Shown in pieces: positions 34,164 to 43,056 of a DNA stretch of 64,000 bases; positions within the stretch are counted from its first letter, which is position 1; each line of letters starts with the position of its first letter. Made by a program: the position numbers and the translations under genes. This DNA is from Simplicispira psychrophila DSM 11588 (lineage in GTDB: Bacteria; Pseudomonadota; Gammaproteobacteria; Burkholderiales; Burkholderiaceae_C), in the NCBI RefSeq assembly GCF_000688255.1, contig NZ_JHYS01000007.1, forward strand, positions 62,001 to 126,000, read 5' to 3'. The notes beneath the pieces were generated by a model that saw only the letters and a program-made list of their open reading frames with translations, had not been told where the DNA came from and did no database searches.

Positions 34164-36800
34164 ATGTCCAAGGAAAAAGCCCCGCCCGCCGCCAGCGCCC
34201 CTGAGCACACACCCATGATGCAGCAATATTTGCGTCTGAAAGCCGACCACCCGGACACCCTGCTGCTCTACCGCATGGGCGATTTCTACGAGCTGTTCTA
34301 CGGCGATGCAGAAAAAGCCGCGCAGCTGCTGGACATCACGCTGACGCAGCGCGGCCAGTCGGCCGGGCAGCCGGTGGCGATGGCCGGGGTGCCATTCCAT
34401 GCGCTGGAAACGTACTTGGCGCGGCTCATCAAGCTGGGCGAATCGGTGGCAATTTGTGAGCAAGTCGGCGAAGTCGGTGCCAGCAAAGGGCCGGTGGAGC
34501 GCAAGGTGGTGCGTGTGGTCACGCCCGGCACGCTGACCGATGCGGAACTGCTGTCCGACAAAACCGAAGCGCTGCTGCTGGCCGTGCACCAGGGCCCGCG
34601 CGCCCGCTGCGGTCTGGCGTGGATGAGCGTGACGCAAGGCGTGGTGCAGCTGGCCGAATGCGCGCCCGATGCTTTGGGTGCCTGGCTGGCGCGGATTGCC
34701 CCGAGCGAGCTGATTTACAGCGCCGGCGTCACTGAGCGCTTTGAGCTGCAACTGCTGGCACTGCGCAAAGCCGGTGCGTTCAACTGCCCGGTCAGCCCGC
34801 GACCCGACTGGCAATTTGACAGCCCGCTGGGCGCGCGCAAATTGCTGGAACATTTGGGTGCCGCCAGCCTGCTGGCTTGGGGCGCTCAAGAGATGCCGCA
34901 GGCGCACGCCGCCGCCGCTGCGCTGCTGCAATACGCCGAGCACACCCAAGGCCGCGCCCTGAACCACGTCGCCAGCGTGCAGGTGCAGCGCGAGGGCGAT
35001 TTGATTGATCTACCGGCCAGCACGCGGCGCAACTTGGAGCTGATCAAAACCCTGCGCGGCGAGGAGGCGCCGACGCTGTTTGCGCTGCTCGACACCTGCA
35101 TGACCGGCATGGGCAGCCGGCTGCTGAAAAGCTGGCTACTGACACCGCAGCGCGACCGCACAGCCGCGCGCGCGCGCCTGTCGGCCACCACCGCACTGCG
35201 CGGCGCCGGCAGCGGCGGGCCGTGGCAGGCGCTGCGCGGCGCGCTCAAGGGGGTGGCCGATGTGGAACGCATCACGGCCCGTATCGCACTGCGCCAGGTG
35301 CGCCCGCGCGAGCTGGTAGCGCTGGCGCAAACACTACAAAAAACAGAGCTAATAGCGCACGCCCCACAAGGGCTAGAGGCCTATTTGACTCAAATTTTTA
35401 CCGATTTGCAGCCGCCGACCGCGTGCGCGGCGCTGCTGCAAGGCGCCATCGACCCCGAACCGGCGGCTTTGGTGCGCGACGGCGGTGTGATTGCGCCCGG
35501 CTTCGATGCCGAGCTGGATACGCTGCGCGCCATCCAAACCGACTGCGATAGCTTTTTGCTCGACTTAGAGACGCGCGAAAAAGCCCGCACCGGTATCAGC
35601 AACCTGCGCGTGCAGTTCAACAAGGTGCACGGCTTCTATATTGAAGTGACGCAGGGCCAGGCCAGCAAGGTGCCCGACGACTACCGCCGCCGCCAGACGC
35701 TGAAAAATGCCGAGCGCTTCACCACGCCCGAGCTGAAAGCCTTTGAAGACCAAGCCCTGTCGGCCAACGAGCGCGCGCTGGCGCGGGAGAAGTGGCTGTA
35801 CGAACAAGTGCTGGACGAGCTGCAACCGCACGTTCCGGCGTTGACCCGCTTGGCGCAGGCGCTGGCGGCGTTGGACGTGCTGGCCTGCTTTGCCGAGCGC
35901 TCGCTGACCTTGAACTGGTGCGCGCCGCAGTTTGTAGCCGAGCCGTGCATCGACATCGACGGCGGTCGCCACCCGGTGGTGGAGGCGCGCTTGGCCGAAA
36001 CATCGAGTGGCGCCTTCATCGCCAACCACACCCGGCTGAACACCAACACGCGGTTGCAAATCATCACCGGGCCGAACATGGGCGGCAAATCGACCTATAT
36101 GCGCCAAGTCGCGCTGATCGTGTTGCTGGCCAGCATTGGCAGCCATGTGCCGGCCAGCGCCTGCCGCTTGGGGCCGATTGACGCCATCCACACCCGTATT
36201 GGCGCAGCGGACGACCTGGCCAATGCGCAATCGACCTTCATGCTGGAGATGACCGAAGCGGCGCAAATTTTGCATTCCGCCACTGCGCACAGCCTGGTGC
36301 TGATGGACGAGATTGGCCGCGGCACCAGCACCTTTGACGGGCTGGCGCTGGCCAGCGGCATTGCCATGCACCTGCACGACAAAACCAAGGCCTTCACGCT
36401 GTTTGCCACGCACTACTTTGAGCTGACTGAGTTGCCGGCCACGGCGCGCCATGCCGTCAACCTGCACGTGGCGGCGGCAGAATCGGGCGCGGACATTGTG
36501 TTTCTGCACGAAATCCAGCCCGGCCCGGCCAGCCGCAGTTACGGCATTCAGGTGGCGAAATTAGCCGGCGTGCCGGCCGCCGTGCTGCACCACGCCCGCC
36601 ATGCGCTGGCGGCGCTGGAAGAACGCGCCAGCGCCGGGGACGTGCAGATCGATTTGTTTGTCGAGCCGCCAGCGCCCGAGTCTGCCGGCACCAGCCCATT
36701 ACAAGCCGCGCTGGCCGTCCTGCAGCCTGACACCCTGAGCCCGCGCGAGGCGCTGGACGCGCTGTATCAGCTGAAAAAATTGGCGCAGAGGGGCCTCTGA
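34164..36800 (+). CDS. mutS: DNA mismatch repair protein MutS
   Basis: Recognises mismatches and recruits MutL. 878 residues. Domain order is normal: mismatch-binding domain with the Phe-x-Glu motif in [15 protein letters not shown] (about residue 39), connector, lever/clamp, and the ABC ATPase with Walker [16 protein letters not shown] (about 637) and signature/Walker [18 protein letters not shown]. The C-terminus contains the short tetramer/beta-clamp region. Residues about 391-412 are encoded by a dispersed repeat in the lever domain. Alone on its strand behind suhB. Confidence 0.96.
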   Translation: MSKEKAPPAASAPEHTPMMQQYLRLKADHPDTLLLYRMGDFYELFYGDAEKAAQLLDITLTQRGQSAGQPVAMAGVPFHALETYLARLIKLGESVAICEQVGEVGASKGPVERKVVRVVTPGTLTDAELLSDKTEALLLAVHQGPRARCGLAWMSVTQGVVQLAECAPDALGAWLARIAPSELIYSAGVTERFELQLLALRKAGAFNCPVSPRPDWQFDSPLGARKLLEHLGAASLLAWGAQEMPQAHAAAAALLQYAEHTQGRALNHVASVQVQREGDLIDLPASTRRNLELIKTLRGEEAPTLFALLDTCMTGMGSRLLKSWLLTPQRDRTAARARLSATTALRGAGSGGPWQALRGALKGVADVERITARIALRQVRPRELVALAQTLQKTELIAHAPQGLEAYLTQIFTDLQPPTACAALLQGAIDPEPAALVRDGGVIAPGFDAELDTLRAIQTDCDSFLLDLETREKARTGISNLRVQFNKVHGFYIEVTQGQASKVPDDYRRRQTLKNAERFTTPELKAFEDQALSANERALAREKWLYEQVLDELQPHVPALTRLAQALAALDVLACFAERSLTLNWCAPQFVAEPCIDIDGGRHPVVEARLAETSSGAFIANHTRLNTNTRLQIITGPNMGGKSTYMRQVALIVLLASIGSHVPASACRLGPIDAIHTRIGAADDLANAQSTFMLEMTEAAQILHSATAHSLVLMDEIGRGTSTFDGLALASGIAMHLHDKTKAFTLFATHYFELTELPATARHAVNLHVAAAESGADIVFLHEIQPGPASRSYGIQVAKLAGVPAAVLHHARHALAALEERASAGDVQIDLFVEPPAPESAGTSPLQAALAVLQPDTLSPREALDALYQLKKLAQRGL
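35334..35400 (+). repeat. dispersed repeat copy 9 (inside mutS)
   Basis: CAGAGCTAATAGCGCACG, CCCCACAAGGGCTAGAGGCC, then TATTTGACTCAAATTTTT. This is the fullest copy and is used here as the reference. It is read in the same frame as copy 8 in trmJ. Confidence 0.8.
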
Positions 36801-36908
36801 AGCGGCACCGGCAGAAGCCGCACGCCGCGTACCCGCAAACAGTTCGCCGGCAGAGTCCTTCTGCTTCTAAAATCCAAGAACGCAATTTCTGCGTCAAAGA
36901 GTAACAGC

Positions 36909-37871
36909 ATGACCAATGTCCAGCACGAAATCGACGAGCGCACCAACCTCACCAACTCGAACAAGTTCGAGCTCTTGTTGTTTCGTCTGGGCGCTGACAG
37001 CGCTCTGGGCCAGTCAGAGCTGTTTGGCATCAACGTGTTCAAGATCCGCGAGATCGTGGCCATGCCCAGCATCACGCCCATCGTCGGCGCCACGCCGCAT
37101 TCGCTGGGCATCGTCAATTTGCGCGGCCAGGTAATTCCGGTGTTTGACCTGCCTGCCATCGTCGGCTGCACTCCCAAGACGGGGCTGAACATCATGCTGG
37201 TCACCGAGTACGCCCGCACCACGCAGGCCTTCGCGGTCGAGTCGGTGGAAGACATCGTGCGGCTGGACTGGAAGCAGGTACTGTCGGCCGACAGCAGCGG
37301 CGCCGGACGCAACATGGTCACCAGCATTGCCCGGCTGGACGGCAATGCCGATGGCACGCGTCTGGCGCAGGTGCTGGACGTCGAGGCGATTTTGCAAATG
37401 GTATCGCCGTCCGCTACGCCGGAAATGGATGATGAGAGAAAAATAGGGCCCGAACTCAAGCTCAAACCCGGCACCCTCATTTTGGCGGCGGATGATTCTT
37501 TTGTCGCCCGCTCGCTGATCGAGCGCGGCCTCAAAGCCATGCATGCGCCGTTTGAAATGACCAAATCCGGCAAGGAAGCCTGGGATCGGCTCAACGCCAT
37601 CGCCGACGAAGCCGAAGCCGAGGGCAAAACCATCCTGGACAAGGTGTGTCTGGTGCTGACCGATCTGGAAATGCCCGAAATGGATGGTTTCACCCTGACC
37701 CGCAACATCAAGCAAAGCCCGCGCTTTAGCAAGCTGCCCGTGGTCATCCATTCCTCCCTCTCCGGCTCGGCCAATGAAGACCATGTGCGCAGCGTTGGTG
37801 CCGATGCCTACGTCGCCAAGTTTGTCGCTGAAGACCTGGCCAAGACCATCCGCTCGGTGCTGCCGCACTGA
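36909..37871 (+). CDS. cheV: chemotaxis protein CheV (CheW-REC fusion)
   Basis: 320-residue cytoplasmic adaptor. The CheW-like domain occupies about residues 1-165 (FELLLFRLG, FGINVFKIREIV, PHSLGIVNLRGQVIPVFDL); the receiver domain about 190-318 has the acidic pair in ILAADDSFVARS, the phospho-acceptor Asp in LVLTDLEMPEMDGFTLTR and the Lys in AYVAKF. It couples receptors to CheA and is tuned by phosphorylation. No other chemotaxis gene is adjacent. The start at 36909 has AGAG-like bases upstream. Confidence 0.93.
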   Translation: MTNVQHEIDERTNLTNSNKFELLLFRLGADSALGQSELFGINVFKIREIVAMPSITPIVGATPHSLGIVNLRGQVIPVFDLPAIVGCTPKTGLNIMLVTEYARTTQAFAVESVEDIVRLDWKQVLSADSSGAGRNMVTSIARLDGNADGTRLAQVLDVEAILQMVSPSATPEMDDERKIGPELKLKPGTLILAADDSFVARSLIERGLKAMHAPFEMTKSGKEAWDRLNAIADEAEAEGKTILDKVCLVLTDLEMPEMDGFTLTRNIKQSPRFSKLPVVIHSSLSGSANEDHVRSVGADAYVAKFVAEDLAKTIRSVLPH

Positions 37872-38284
37872 GAACGCCTTCCTTTCAATTTATTCTCTCT
37901 TCAAGCCCTGGCTTCGCTGGCCTGCATAGGAGGCCAGCCACTGGGCGCAGACAAATCCAAGTCTTGCGCATGGCCGAGGAGTTGAGGCGCCCTCATTTGC
38001 ACCCATGACACGGGCTGGAGATCTCGTTGGTGCGCACCATAGTTTGCTAAAGCCTGTCGTCCAAGGGCTCCAATGCCTGCTCCCGCGCATATCTTGCTGT
38101 GCGCCCACGCGGGACACAGCAGCGCCAATAAATTTTTTTCTGATGAAAAAGCAATAAGTAATTGCGATAGTTACTTATTCCGTATTTAAATTACAATAAG
38201 AATTGATATTTCTCATGGTAATTCGGTCTGTTTTTTGCAAAACCGCCAAGAGGTTGTCGATTCAATTTTCCCGAGGAATACCGG
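37872..38284. other. 413-bp region upstream of the novel operon
   Basis: No convincing gene. A hairpin GCTGGCCT-n7-AGGCCAGC (37916-37938) could end cheV. The last 165 bp are strikingly A/T-rich compared with the rest of the window and contain a 27-base palindrome (38153-38179) and candidate -10 elements TATTTA (38183) and TACAAT (38192). Minus-strand frames at 37890-38128 look non-coding. Confidence 0.5.
38153..38179. promoter_or_regulatory. palindromic operator candidate
   Basis: AATAAGTAA-n9-TTACTTATT, two perfect 9-bp arms, about 105 bases before the first gene of the 38.3-51 kb operon and just upstream of A/T-rich -10-like sequences. Size and spacing suit a dimeric repressor or activator. 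No regulator gene is adjacent. Confidence 0.5.
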
Positions 38285-38764
38285 ATGTCTTTGCTTGGTC
38301 GGGCTTCACGTCGCCAATTTTTGCTGACCCTCTCGGGCTGCGTAGCAGGCATGGTCTCGCCAGCCCATTCGCACGCCTTTGCGAGCGCTGACGTCGCTAC
38401 CCTTCCCGCCAGCCAGGTGCAGGCGTTCATGGCGGTGTGCAATACCCTGGCCGGTACCGCCATCTCCAATACCCCCTTGGCACGCCAATATCTGGCCGTG
38501 CTGGTCGAGCATCTGGAGCCCTCGCAGATCCATGCCTTGCTGGCATTGGCGAAGCTGCCTGCGGGCACCGAAGGCGCCGCCTCGCTACGCAAACCTTTGC
38601 GGGAAGTGGTCGAGTTTGCCCTGCAACTGTGGATGAGCGGCATGGTCGGCAACGATCGTGTGCTGGCCTACGTCGAAGCGCCGGTGTGGTCAACCCTCCC
38701 GTTTACCAAGCCCCCGGGCGTGTGTGGCGGCGCCTTTGGCTATTGGGCTAACGCGCCGATCTGA
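38285..38764 (+). CDS. Tat-exported small subunit of an FAD-dependent dehydrogenase
   Basis: 159 residues. The twin-arginine signal RASRRQFLLTLSG is near the consensus S-R-R-x-F-L; a hydrophobic stretch and AHSHAFA cleavage region follow. The mature part (LVEHLEPSQIHALLALAKLP, LRKPLREVVEFALQLWMSG) and the C-terminal AFGYWANAPI resemble small subunits of FAD-linked sorbitol/gluconate/glucose dehydrogenases, which help export the larger flavoprotein. The GMC flavoprotein follows 78 bases later. GAGGA lies before the ATG. First gene of a ten-gene operon. The usual third subunit, a cytochrome c, is absent. Confidence 0.78.
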   Translation: MSLLGRASRRQFLLTLSGCVAGMVSPAHSHAFASADVATLPASQVQAFMAVCNTLAGTAISNTPLARQYLAVLVEHLEPSQIHALLALAKLPAGTEGAASLRKPLREVVEFALQLWMSGMVGNDRVLAYVEAPVWSTLPFTKPPGVCGGAFGYWANAPI

Positions 38765-38842
38765 AGCACGCCCCCCAATTTCATCTCGTTTTCGACCCGG
38801 GCATGCCCGGACCGCAGGCGCTCTCCTGTGAGACCCACACCC

Positions 38843-40495
38843 ATGACCCCTCAGAAACCCCAGAATGAAGTTTTATCGGCCGATGTGATCGTAATCGGCG
38901 CTGGCGCTGTCGGCAGCTTCATGGCTTGGCAATTGGCCAGCCAAGGCGCCAAGGTATTGATGATCGAAGCCGGGCCGCGCATCGACCGTGCCACCGCCGT
39001 GGGCCATTTCTACGACTCTGCGGTCAAGGGCCCCAACTCGCCCTACCCCAGCGAGGTCTATGCGCCGCATCCCATGCACGCGCACGACTACATGGTGCAG
39101 GCCGGGCCCCAAGTCTTTGGTGGCAGCTTTCTGCGTGCGGTGGGTGGCACCACTTGGCACTGGACGGGGTTTGCCACACGCTTTCGGCCCGACGACTTCA
39201 AGACCAAAACCTTGTATGGCGTCGGCGAGGACTGGCCGCTGGCCTACGAAGATTTGCTAGACCACTACCTGTTCATCGAGCGCGAATGGGGTACGGCAGG
39301 GGACAACGACTTTGATCAGGGTGGGCCACGCCACGGCAAATCATTTCCGTTGCCGCCGGTACCCATGACCTATGCCGACAAGCTGATCCGTGACGCCTTG
39401 GCGCCACTCGGCTATTCGGTCGGCCCCTTCAGCCATGCACGCAACTCCGAGCCGTTTGACGGACGTCCGCCTTGCTGCGGCAGTGCCAGTTGCGTGCCGA
39501 TTTGCCCGGTGGGCGCCAAGTACGATGCCAGTGTGCATGTCGCCAAAGCCGAGGCGGCGGGCGTACAGCTGCTGCCGCAGGCGCTGGTGGAACACATCGA
39601 GGTAGGGAGCGATTCCCTGATCCAAGGTCTTCGCATCCGTCACCCAGATGGCAGCCACACCATGGCCCGTGCCAAGCTGTATGTGCTGGCGGCGCATGCC
39701 ATCGAAACGCCCAATCTGCTACTGCGCTCGGCCCAACCGAATGCGCCTTTGGGTGTGGCCAACCGCAGCGATGCGGTCGGGCGCTATTTGATGGGCCAAG
39801 TCGATTTAGACACCCGCGCACTGACCCGCGATCTGCTCTATACCTATCGGGCACCCACCACCACGGGCGGCATTCTGGAGCTGCGCGACGGCCCGGTGCG
39901 CAAAGAACACGCCGCCATCGGCACCTCGTTTCTGAACCGTGGCTGGCGCACTGGGCTGGGGCCGATGCAGCGCTCGGCGCATCTGATCAAAGGGGGGCTG
40001 CGCGGCAGCGCATTGGCGGCGGCGCTGAACGATCAATGCGCCCGTGAGTTAGCCATCAACAGCTCGGTCGAAATACTGCCGGTGGCCAGTAACCGCATCC
40101 AGCCCGATCCCGAACTGCGCGATAGCAGTGGTATGCCGCGCCCTCGGGTGAGTTTCACGGTCGATGATTACAGTCTGCGCGCCATAGATAAAGCACGCCA
40201 GCGCCATGATGACATCACCAAAGCACTGGGGTGTACCGACATCATCAGCGACGAGCCTTCGGTGGCGACGGCCATCATTGCCGGCACCGCTCGCATGGGG
40301 ACGGATGCCGGGCAGTCGGTGGTTGATCCGTGGTGCCGCAGCCATGACCACGCCAATCTGTTCGTCGTCGGAACGGCTAATTTTCCGACGATGCCGATCA
40401 ACGCCCCAACCTTGACTGCTGTCGCGCTGGGATTGCGTGCCTTGCCCTTGCTGCACAAAGACCTTGTTGCTGGCCGCTTCAACCCTGTTGCCTGA
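38843..40495 (+). CDS. GMC-type FAD dehydrogenase, large subunit
   Basis: 550 residues. FAD fold VIVIGAGAVGSFMAWQLAS, then FGGSFLRAVGGTTWHWTG. A cysteine cluster CCGSASCVPICP (about residue 211) has the CC-x4-C-x3-C spacing that binds a [3Fe-4S] cluster in FAD glucose dehydrogenase. The C-terminal GMC domain reads IIAGTARMGTDAGQSVVD and NLFVVGTANFPTMPINAPTLT. The histidine that usually precedes GTxRMG is missing, which is odd for an active oxidase/dehydrogenase. No signal peptide: it probably crosses the membrane with the Tat small subunit upstream. ATG at 38843 is preferred over GTG at 38828. Confidence 0.85.
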   Translation: MTPQKPQNEVLSADVIVIGAGAVGSFMAWQLASQGAKVLMIEAGPRIDRATAVGHFYDSAVKGPNSPYPSEVYAPHPMHAHDYMVQAGPQVFGGSFLRAVGGTTWHWTGFATRFRPDDFKTKTLYGVGEDWPLAYEDLLDHYLFIEREWGTAGDNDFDQGGPRHGKSFPLPPVPMTYADKLIRDALAPLGYSVGPFSHARNSEPFDGRPPCCGSASCVPICPVGAKYDASVHVAKAEAAGVQLLPQALVEHIEVGSDSLIQGLRIRHPDGSHTMARAKLYVLAAHAIETPNLLLRSAQPNAPLGVANRSDAVGRYLMGQVDLDTRALTRDLLYTYRAPTTTGGILELRDGPVRKEHAAIGTSFLNRGWRTGLGPMQRSAHLIKGGLRGSALAAALNDQCARELAINSSVEILPVASNRIQPDPELRDSSGMPRPRVSFTVDDYSLRAIDKARQRHDDITKALGCTDIISDEPSVATAIIAGTARMGTDAGQSVVDPWCRSHDHANLFVVGTANFPTMPINAPTLTAVALGLRALPLLHKDLVAGRFNPVA

Positions 40496-40513
40496 TTTAT
40501 CTGGAGATATCAC

Positions 40514-42253
40514 ATGCTCAGACGCTCTTGGCTCCAAGCCTCAGCCCTTGCCTCGATGGTGGCCACGTTACCTATGCGCGCTAAAGCCGCTGTCAAGGCG
40601 CACCAATCCGATGCCACGGTCGGAACGGAAGGCTACAAACGCATCGTTCGCTCCATTCGTGATGCCTTTCCTTCGCCTACGCACTCGACATCCGCTGACA
40701 GCCGCTTTTCCCGACTCATGGCCTATGCCTTGCTAGAGTATGAAAAGCTGAAATCGCACCGCACTTTCTTGGGTAAGCGCAACGCATTGGACTATGCCGG
40801 CGCCCGTAAAGCGCGCGTCAACAAAGACATGGGCGAGATGCGCAGCACCATCCGCGAGACGGCACGCTACCTAGAAGGCCAGTTCACTTGGAGTCATCCG
40901 GATGTGCACCGTCTGCATGGCTCGTCCACCTCGGTGTCCATCATTGGGCAGTTGTATGGCTCGCTGGCAGACCCCAATACGGTGTGGGACGACCTGTCGC
41001 ACAAGGGCGCAGAAGCCGAGGTGCGTGTCTCTGCCATGTGCGCTGCCTTGGTCGGCTACGACCCTGAAAAGGCGCTGGGGTTGTTCACCTTTGGCGGCAC
41101 CGGCACCACGCTCTACGGCATCAAACTGGGTGCGGAGCGGGCGCAGCCCGGCTTGTTCACCGACGGCATACGACAGCCGCTGCGCGTGTTTGGCTCGGAT
41201 ATGGCGCACTACGCCAAGCTCAGTGCCTGCGCGTGGCTGGGCTTGGGCAGTCAGGCGGCTATTTCAGTGGCAACCGGTGAAGACAACGCCATGGACGTGG
41301 TGGCGCTAGAAAAAGCCTTGCGTGCGTGCATTGAAAAAGGGGAACGCATTGCGGCGATTGTGGTGACGATGGGCAGCACGGATGCGTTTGGTGTCGATGA
41401 CATCGTGGCCGTCAACGCGCTGCGCCAGCGTCTGGCCAAAGAGTATCGGCTTGATTACCTGCCCTACCTCCATGCCGATGCGGTGATTGGCTGGGCCTAT
41501 TCGGTGTTCAATGACTACGAGTTCGACGCCAATCCGCTGGGTATTCCTGCCGAAGCCCTGCATTCGCTCAAGACGGTGCGTGAGCGTATCCAGCACCTGT
41601 CGCTGGCCGATTCGCTGGGCATTGACTTCCACAAGAGCGGCTACACCCCGTACGCATCGAGTCTGTTCTTGGCGGGCGATGCCCAGCTGCTCAACCCGGT
41701 GCGCCGCGACAAAGTGGCTATGCCGTATTTGTTCCAGTTTGGTGAATACGACCCCGGTATCTACACCTTGGAGTGTTCGCGTTCTGGCGGCCCGGTGCTG
41801 GCGGCGCTGTCGAACCTGATGCTGCTGGGCAAAGATGGTTTTCGGGGTTTATTGAGCCATTGCTTGCAGATGTCGCACTTGCTGCGTGATAAGGCGCGCG
41901 GCCTGCCATGGTTGACGGTACTGAACGAAGACAACCATGGTGCTGTGGTCGTGATCCGCGTCTATCCGGACGGGGTGGATGCCGACAGCGCCTACCAAGC
42001 TGAGAGAAGCAACGCCGCCCAGCGCACCACCTTGCTTGAACACAATGAGTTCAACAAAGCGGTCTACATGAGTACGCGCGAAGCCGCTGAGTCTGGTGAA
42101 AGTCCGGTTTTTGTGCAGACCAACCGTTACCGCGACACCACCTATGGCGAGCCGATTGTGGGCATTAAATTCTTTACGCTGTCGGTTTTTACCGACCCCA
42201 AATCCATTGATAACGCTTTGGCCGCATTGATGCAGGCACGCAAAAAAGTATGA
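40514..42253 (+). CDS. exported PLP-dependent group II decarboxylase
   Basis: 579 residues. The N-terminus MLRRSWLQASALASMVATLP with AKAA cleavage looks like a Tat-type signal peptide. The rest is a group II (aromatic/glutamate-type) amino-acid decarboxylase: LFTFGGTGTTLYGIKLGAER, the PLP-ring aspartate Asp322 in YLHADAVIGWA and the Schiff-base lysine Lys374 in LGIDFHKSGYTPYASS. Cofactor-bearing folded enzymes need Tat, so a periplasmic location is plausible, unusual for this family. It overlaps the next gene by 4 bases (ATGA) and follows the dehydrogenase by 18. The substrate is unknown. Confidence 0.8.
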   Translation: MLRRSWLQASALASMVATLPMRAKAAVKAHQSDATVGTEGYKRIVRSIRDAFPSPTHSTSADSRFSRLMAYALLEYEKLKSHRTFLGKRNALDYAGARKARVNKDMGEMRSTIRETARYLEGQFTWSHPDVHRLHGSSTSVSIIGQLYGSLADPNTVWDDLSHKGAEAEVRVSAMCAALVGYDPEKALGLFTFGGTGTTLYGIKLGAERAQPGLFTDGIRQPLRVFGSDMAHYAKLSACAWLGLGSQAAISVATGEDNAMDVVALEKALRACIEKGERIAAIVVTMGSTDAFGVDDIVAVNALRQRLAKEYRLDYLPYLHADAVIGWAYSVFNDYEFDANPLGIPAEALHSLKTVRERIQHLSLADSLGIDFHKSGYTPYASSLFLAGDAQLLNPVRRDKVAMPYLFQFGEYDPGIYTLECSRSGGPVLAALSNLMLLGKDGFRGLLSHCLQMSHLLRDKARGLPWLTVLNEDNHGAVVVIRVYPDGVDADSAYQAERSNAAQRTTLLEHNEFNKAVYMSTREAAESGESPVFVQTNRYRDTTYGEPIVGIKFFTLSVFTDPKSIDNALAALMQARKKV

Positions 42254-43053
42254 AAAATTCTGCATCTCTGCTTCAGCGCCCGCGCTCGTGGGTCGCCCAT
42301 ACCTTGCTCGCTGGTCTGTTCACAGCCTCTCTGCTTGCCCTGCCCCCAGCGTCCATGGCGCGCGAGGTGGCCGCACCGGTTGCGGCGACCACAGTCGTCG
42401 CGCAGCCGCTGCAGATACCCAACAGTCTGTTTGTGCTGTCACACCCTATTGGGCAGCAGCGCTTGTTGCAAAGCGACTACCGCCAAGCCTATTGGCCGCT
42501 GGCTACTTACTTTGAGACCCAGCGCAACCAAGCCTATTGCTCCGTAGCTACCTCGGTGATTGCACTCAACGCCTTGGGCTTGCCCCGTCCCGTGACAGCG
42601 TTGTACCCAGACTTCCCCTTTTTCACACAACAAGACTTCTTTGCCAATGTCGATCGGCGCATCGCCAATCCGGAGGTGGTATCCAAGGAAGGCATGACGC
42701 TAGACCAATTGGCGACGGTCTTGGTGCAGTTTCCGGTGGATGTCGAGAAAATTTCTGGGGACGCGCTGGATGCGCCCCAGTTGCGCGAGCTGCTGAAGAA
42801 GCATTTACGCGAGCAGGATCGTTTTGTGCTGTTCAACTTCAACCGCCGTTTTATTGGCGAGGTCGGTGGTGGCCACTGGTCGCCGTTGGCGGCCTACCAT
42901 GAGGCCAGCGATTCGGTGCTGCTGATGGACGTGGCGCGCTACAAATACCCGCCGGTGTGGGTGCCGCTGGCAGACCTGTTGCAGGCGGCCCAAGACCCTG
43001 ACAGCGTCAGCGGCAAGGCGCGTGGTTTGCTGGTCGTTACCAAGAAGCGTTAG
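42250..43053 (+). CDS. exported phytochelatin synthase-like gamma-glutamylcysteine transferase
   Basis: 267 residues. A Sec-type signal peptide (hydrophobic HTLLAGLFTASLLALPPASMA) is followed by a papain-like phytochelatin synthase domain. The triad is visible: Cys97 in NQAYCSVATSVIALNALG, His209 in GGGHWSPLAAYHE and Asp227 in LLMDVARYKYPPVW, with the His-Asp spacing of 18 seen in plant enzymes. Bacterial homologues mostly cleave glycine from glutathione. Exported, it could act on glutathione or gamma-glutamyl thiols in the periplasm. Starts inside the decarboxylase stop; the next gene starts 3 bases after its stop. Confidence 0.85.
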   Translation: MKNSASLLQRPRSWVAHTLLAGLFTASLLALPPASMAREVAAPVAATTVVAQPLQIPNSLFVLSHPIGQQRLLQSDYRQAYWPLATYFETQRNQAYCSVATSVIALNALGLPRPVTALYPDFPFFTQQDFFANVDRRIANPEVVSKEGMTLDQLATVLVQFPVDVEKISGDALDAPQLRELLKKHLREQDRFVLFNFNRRFIGEVGGGHWSPLAAYHEASDSVLLMDVARYKYPPVWVPLADLLQAAQDPDSVSGKARGLLVVTKKR

Positions 43054-43056
43054 ACC

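Noticed and set aside
37890-38128. Minus-strand frames of about 75 codons between cheV and the new operon, possibly a gene remnant
   Set aside because: Two overlapping frames in different phases, no recognisable family and no ribosome-binding site.
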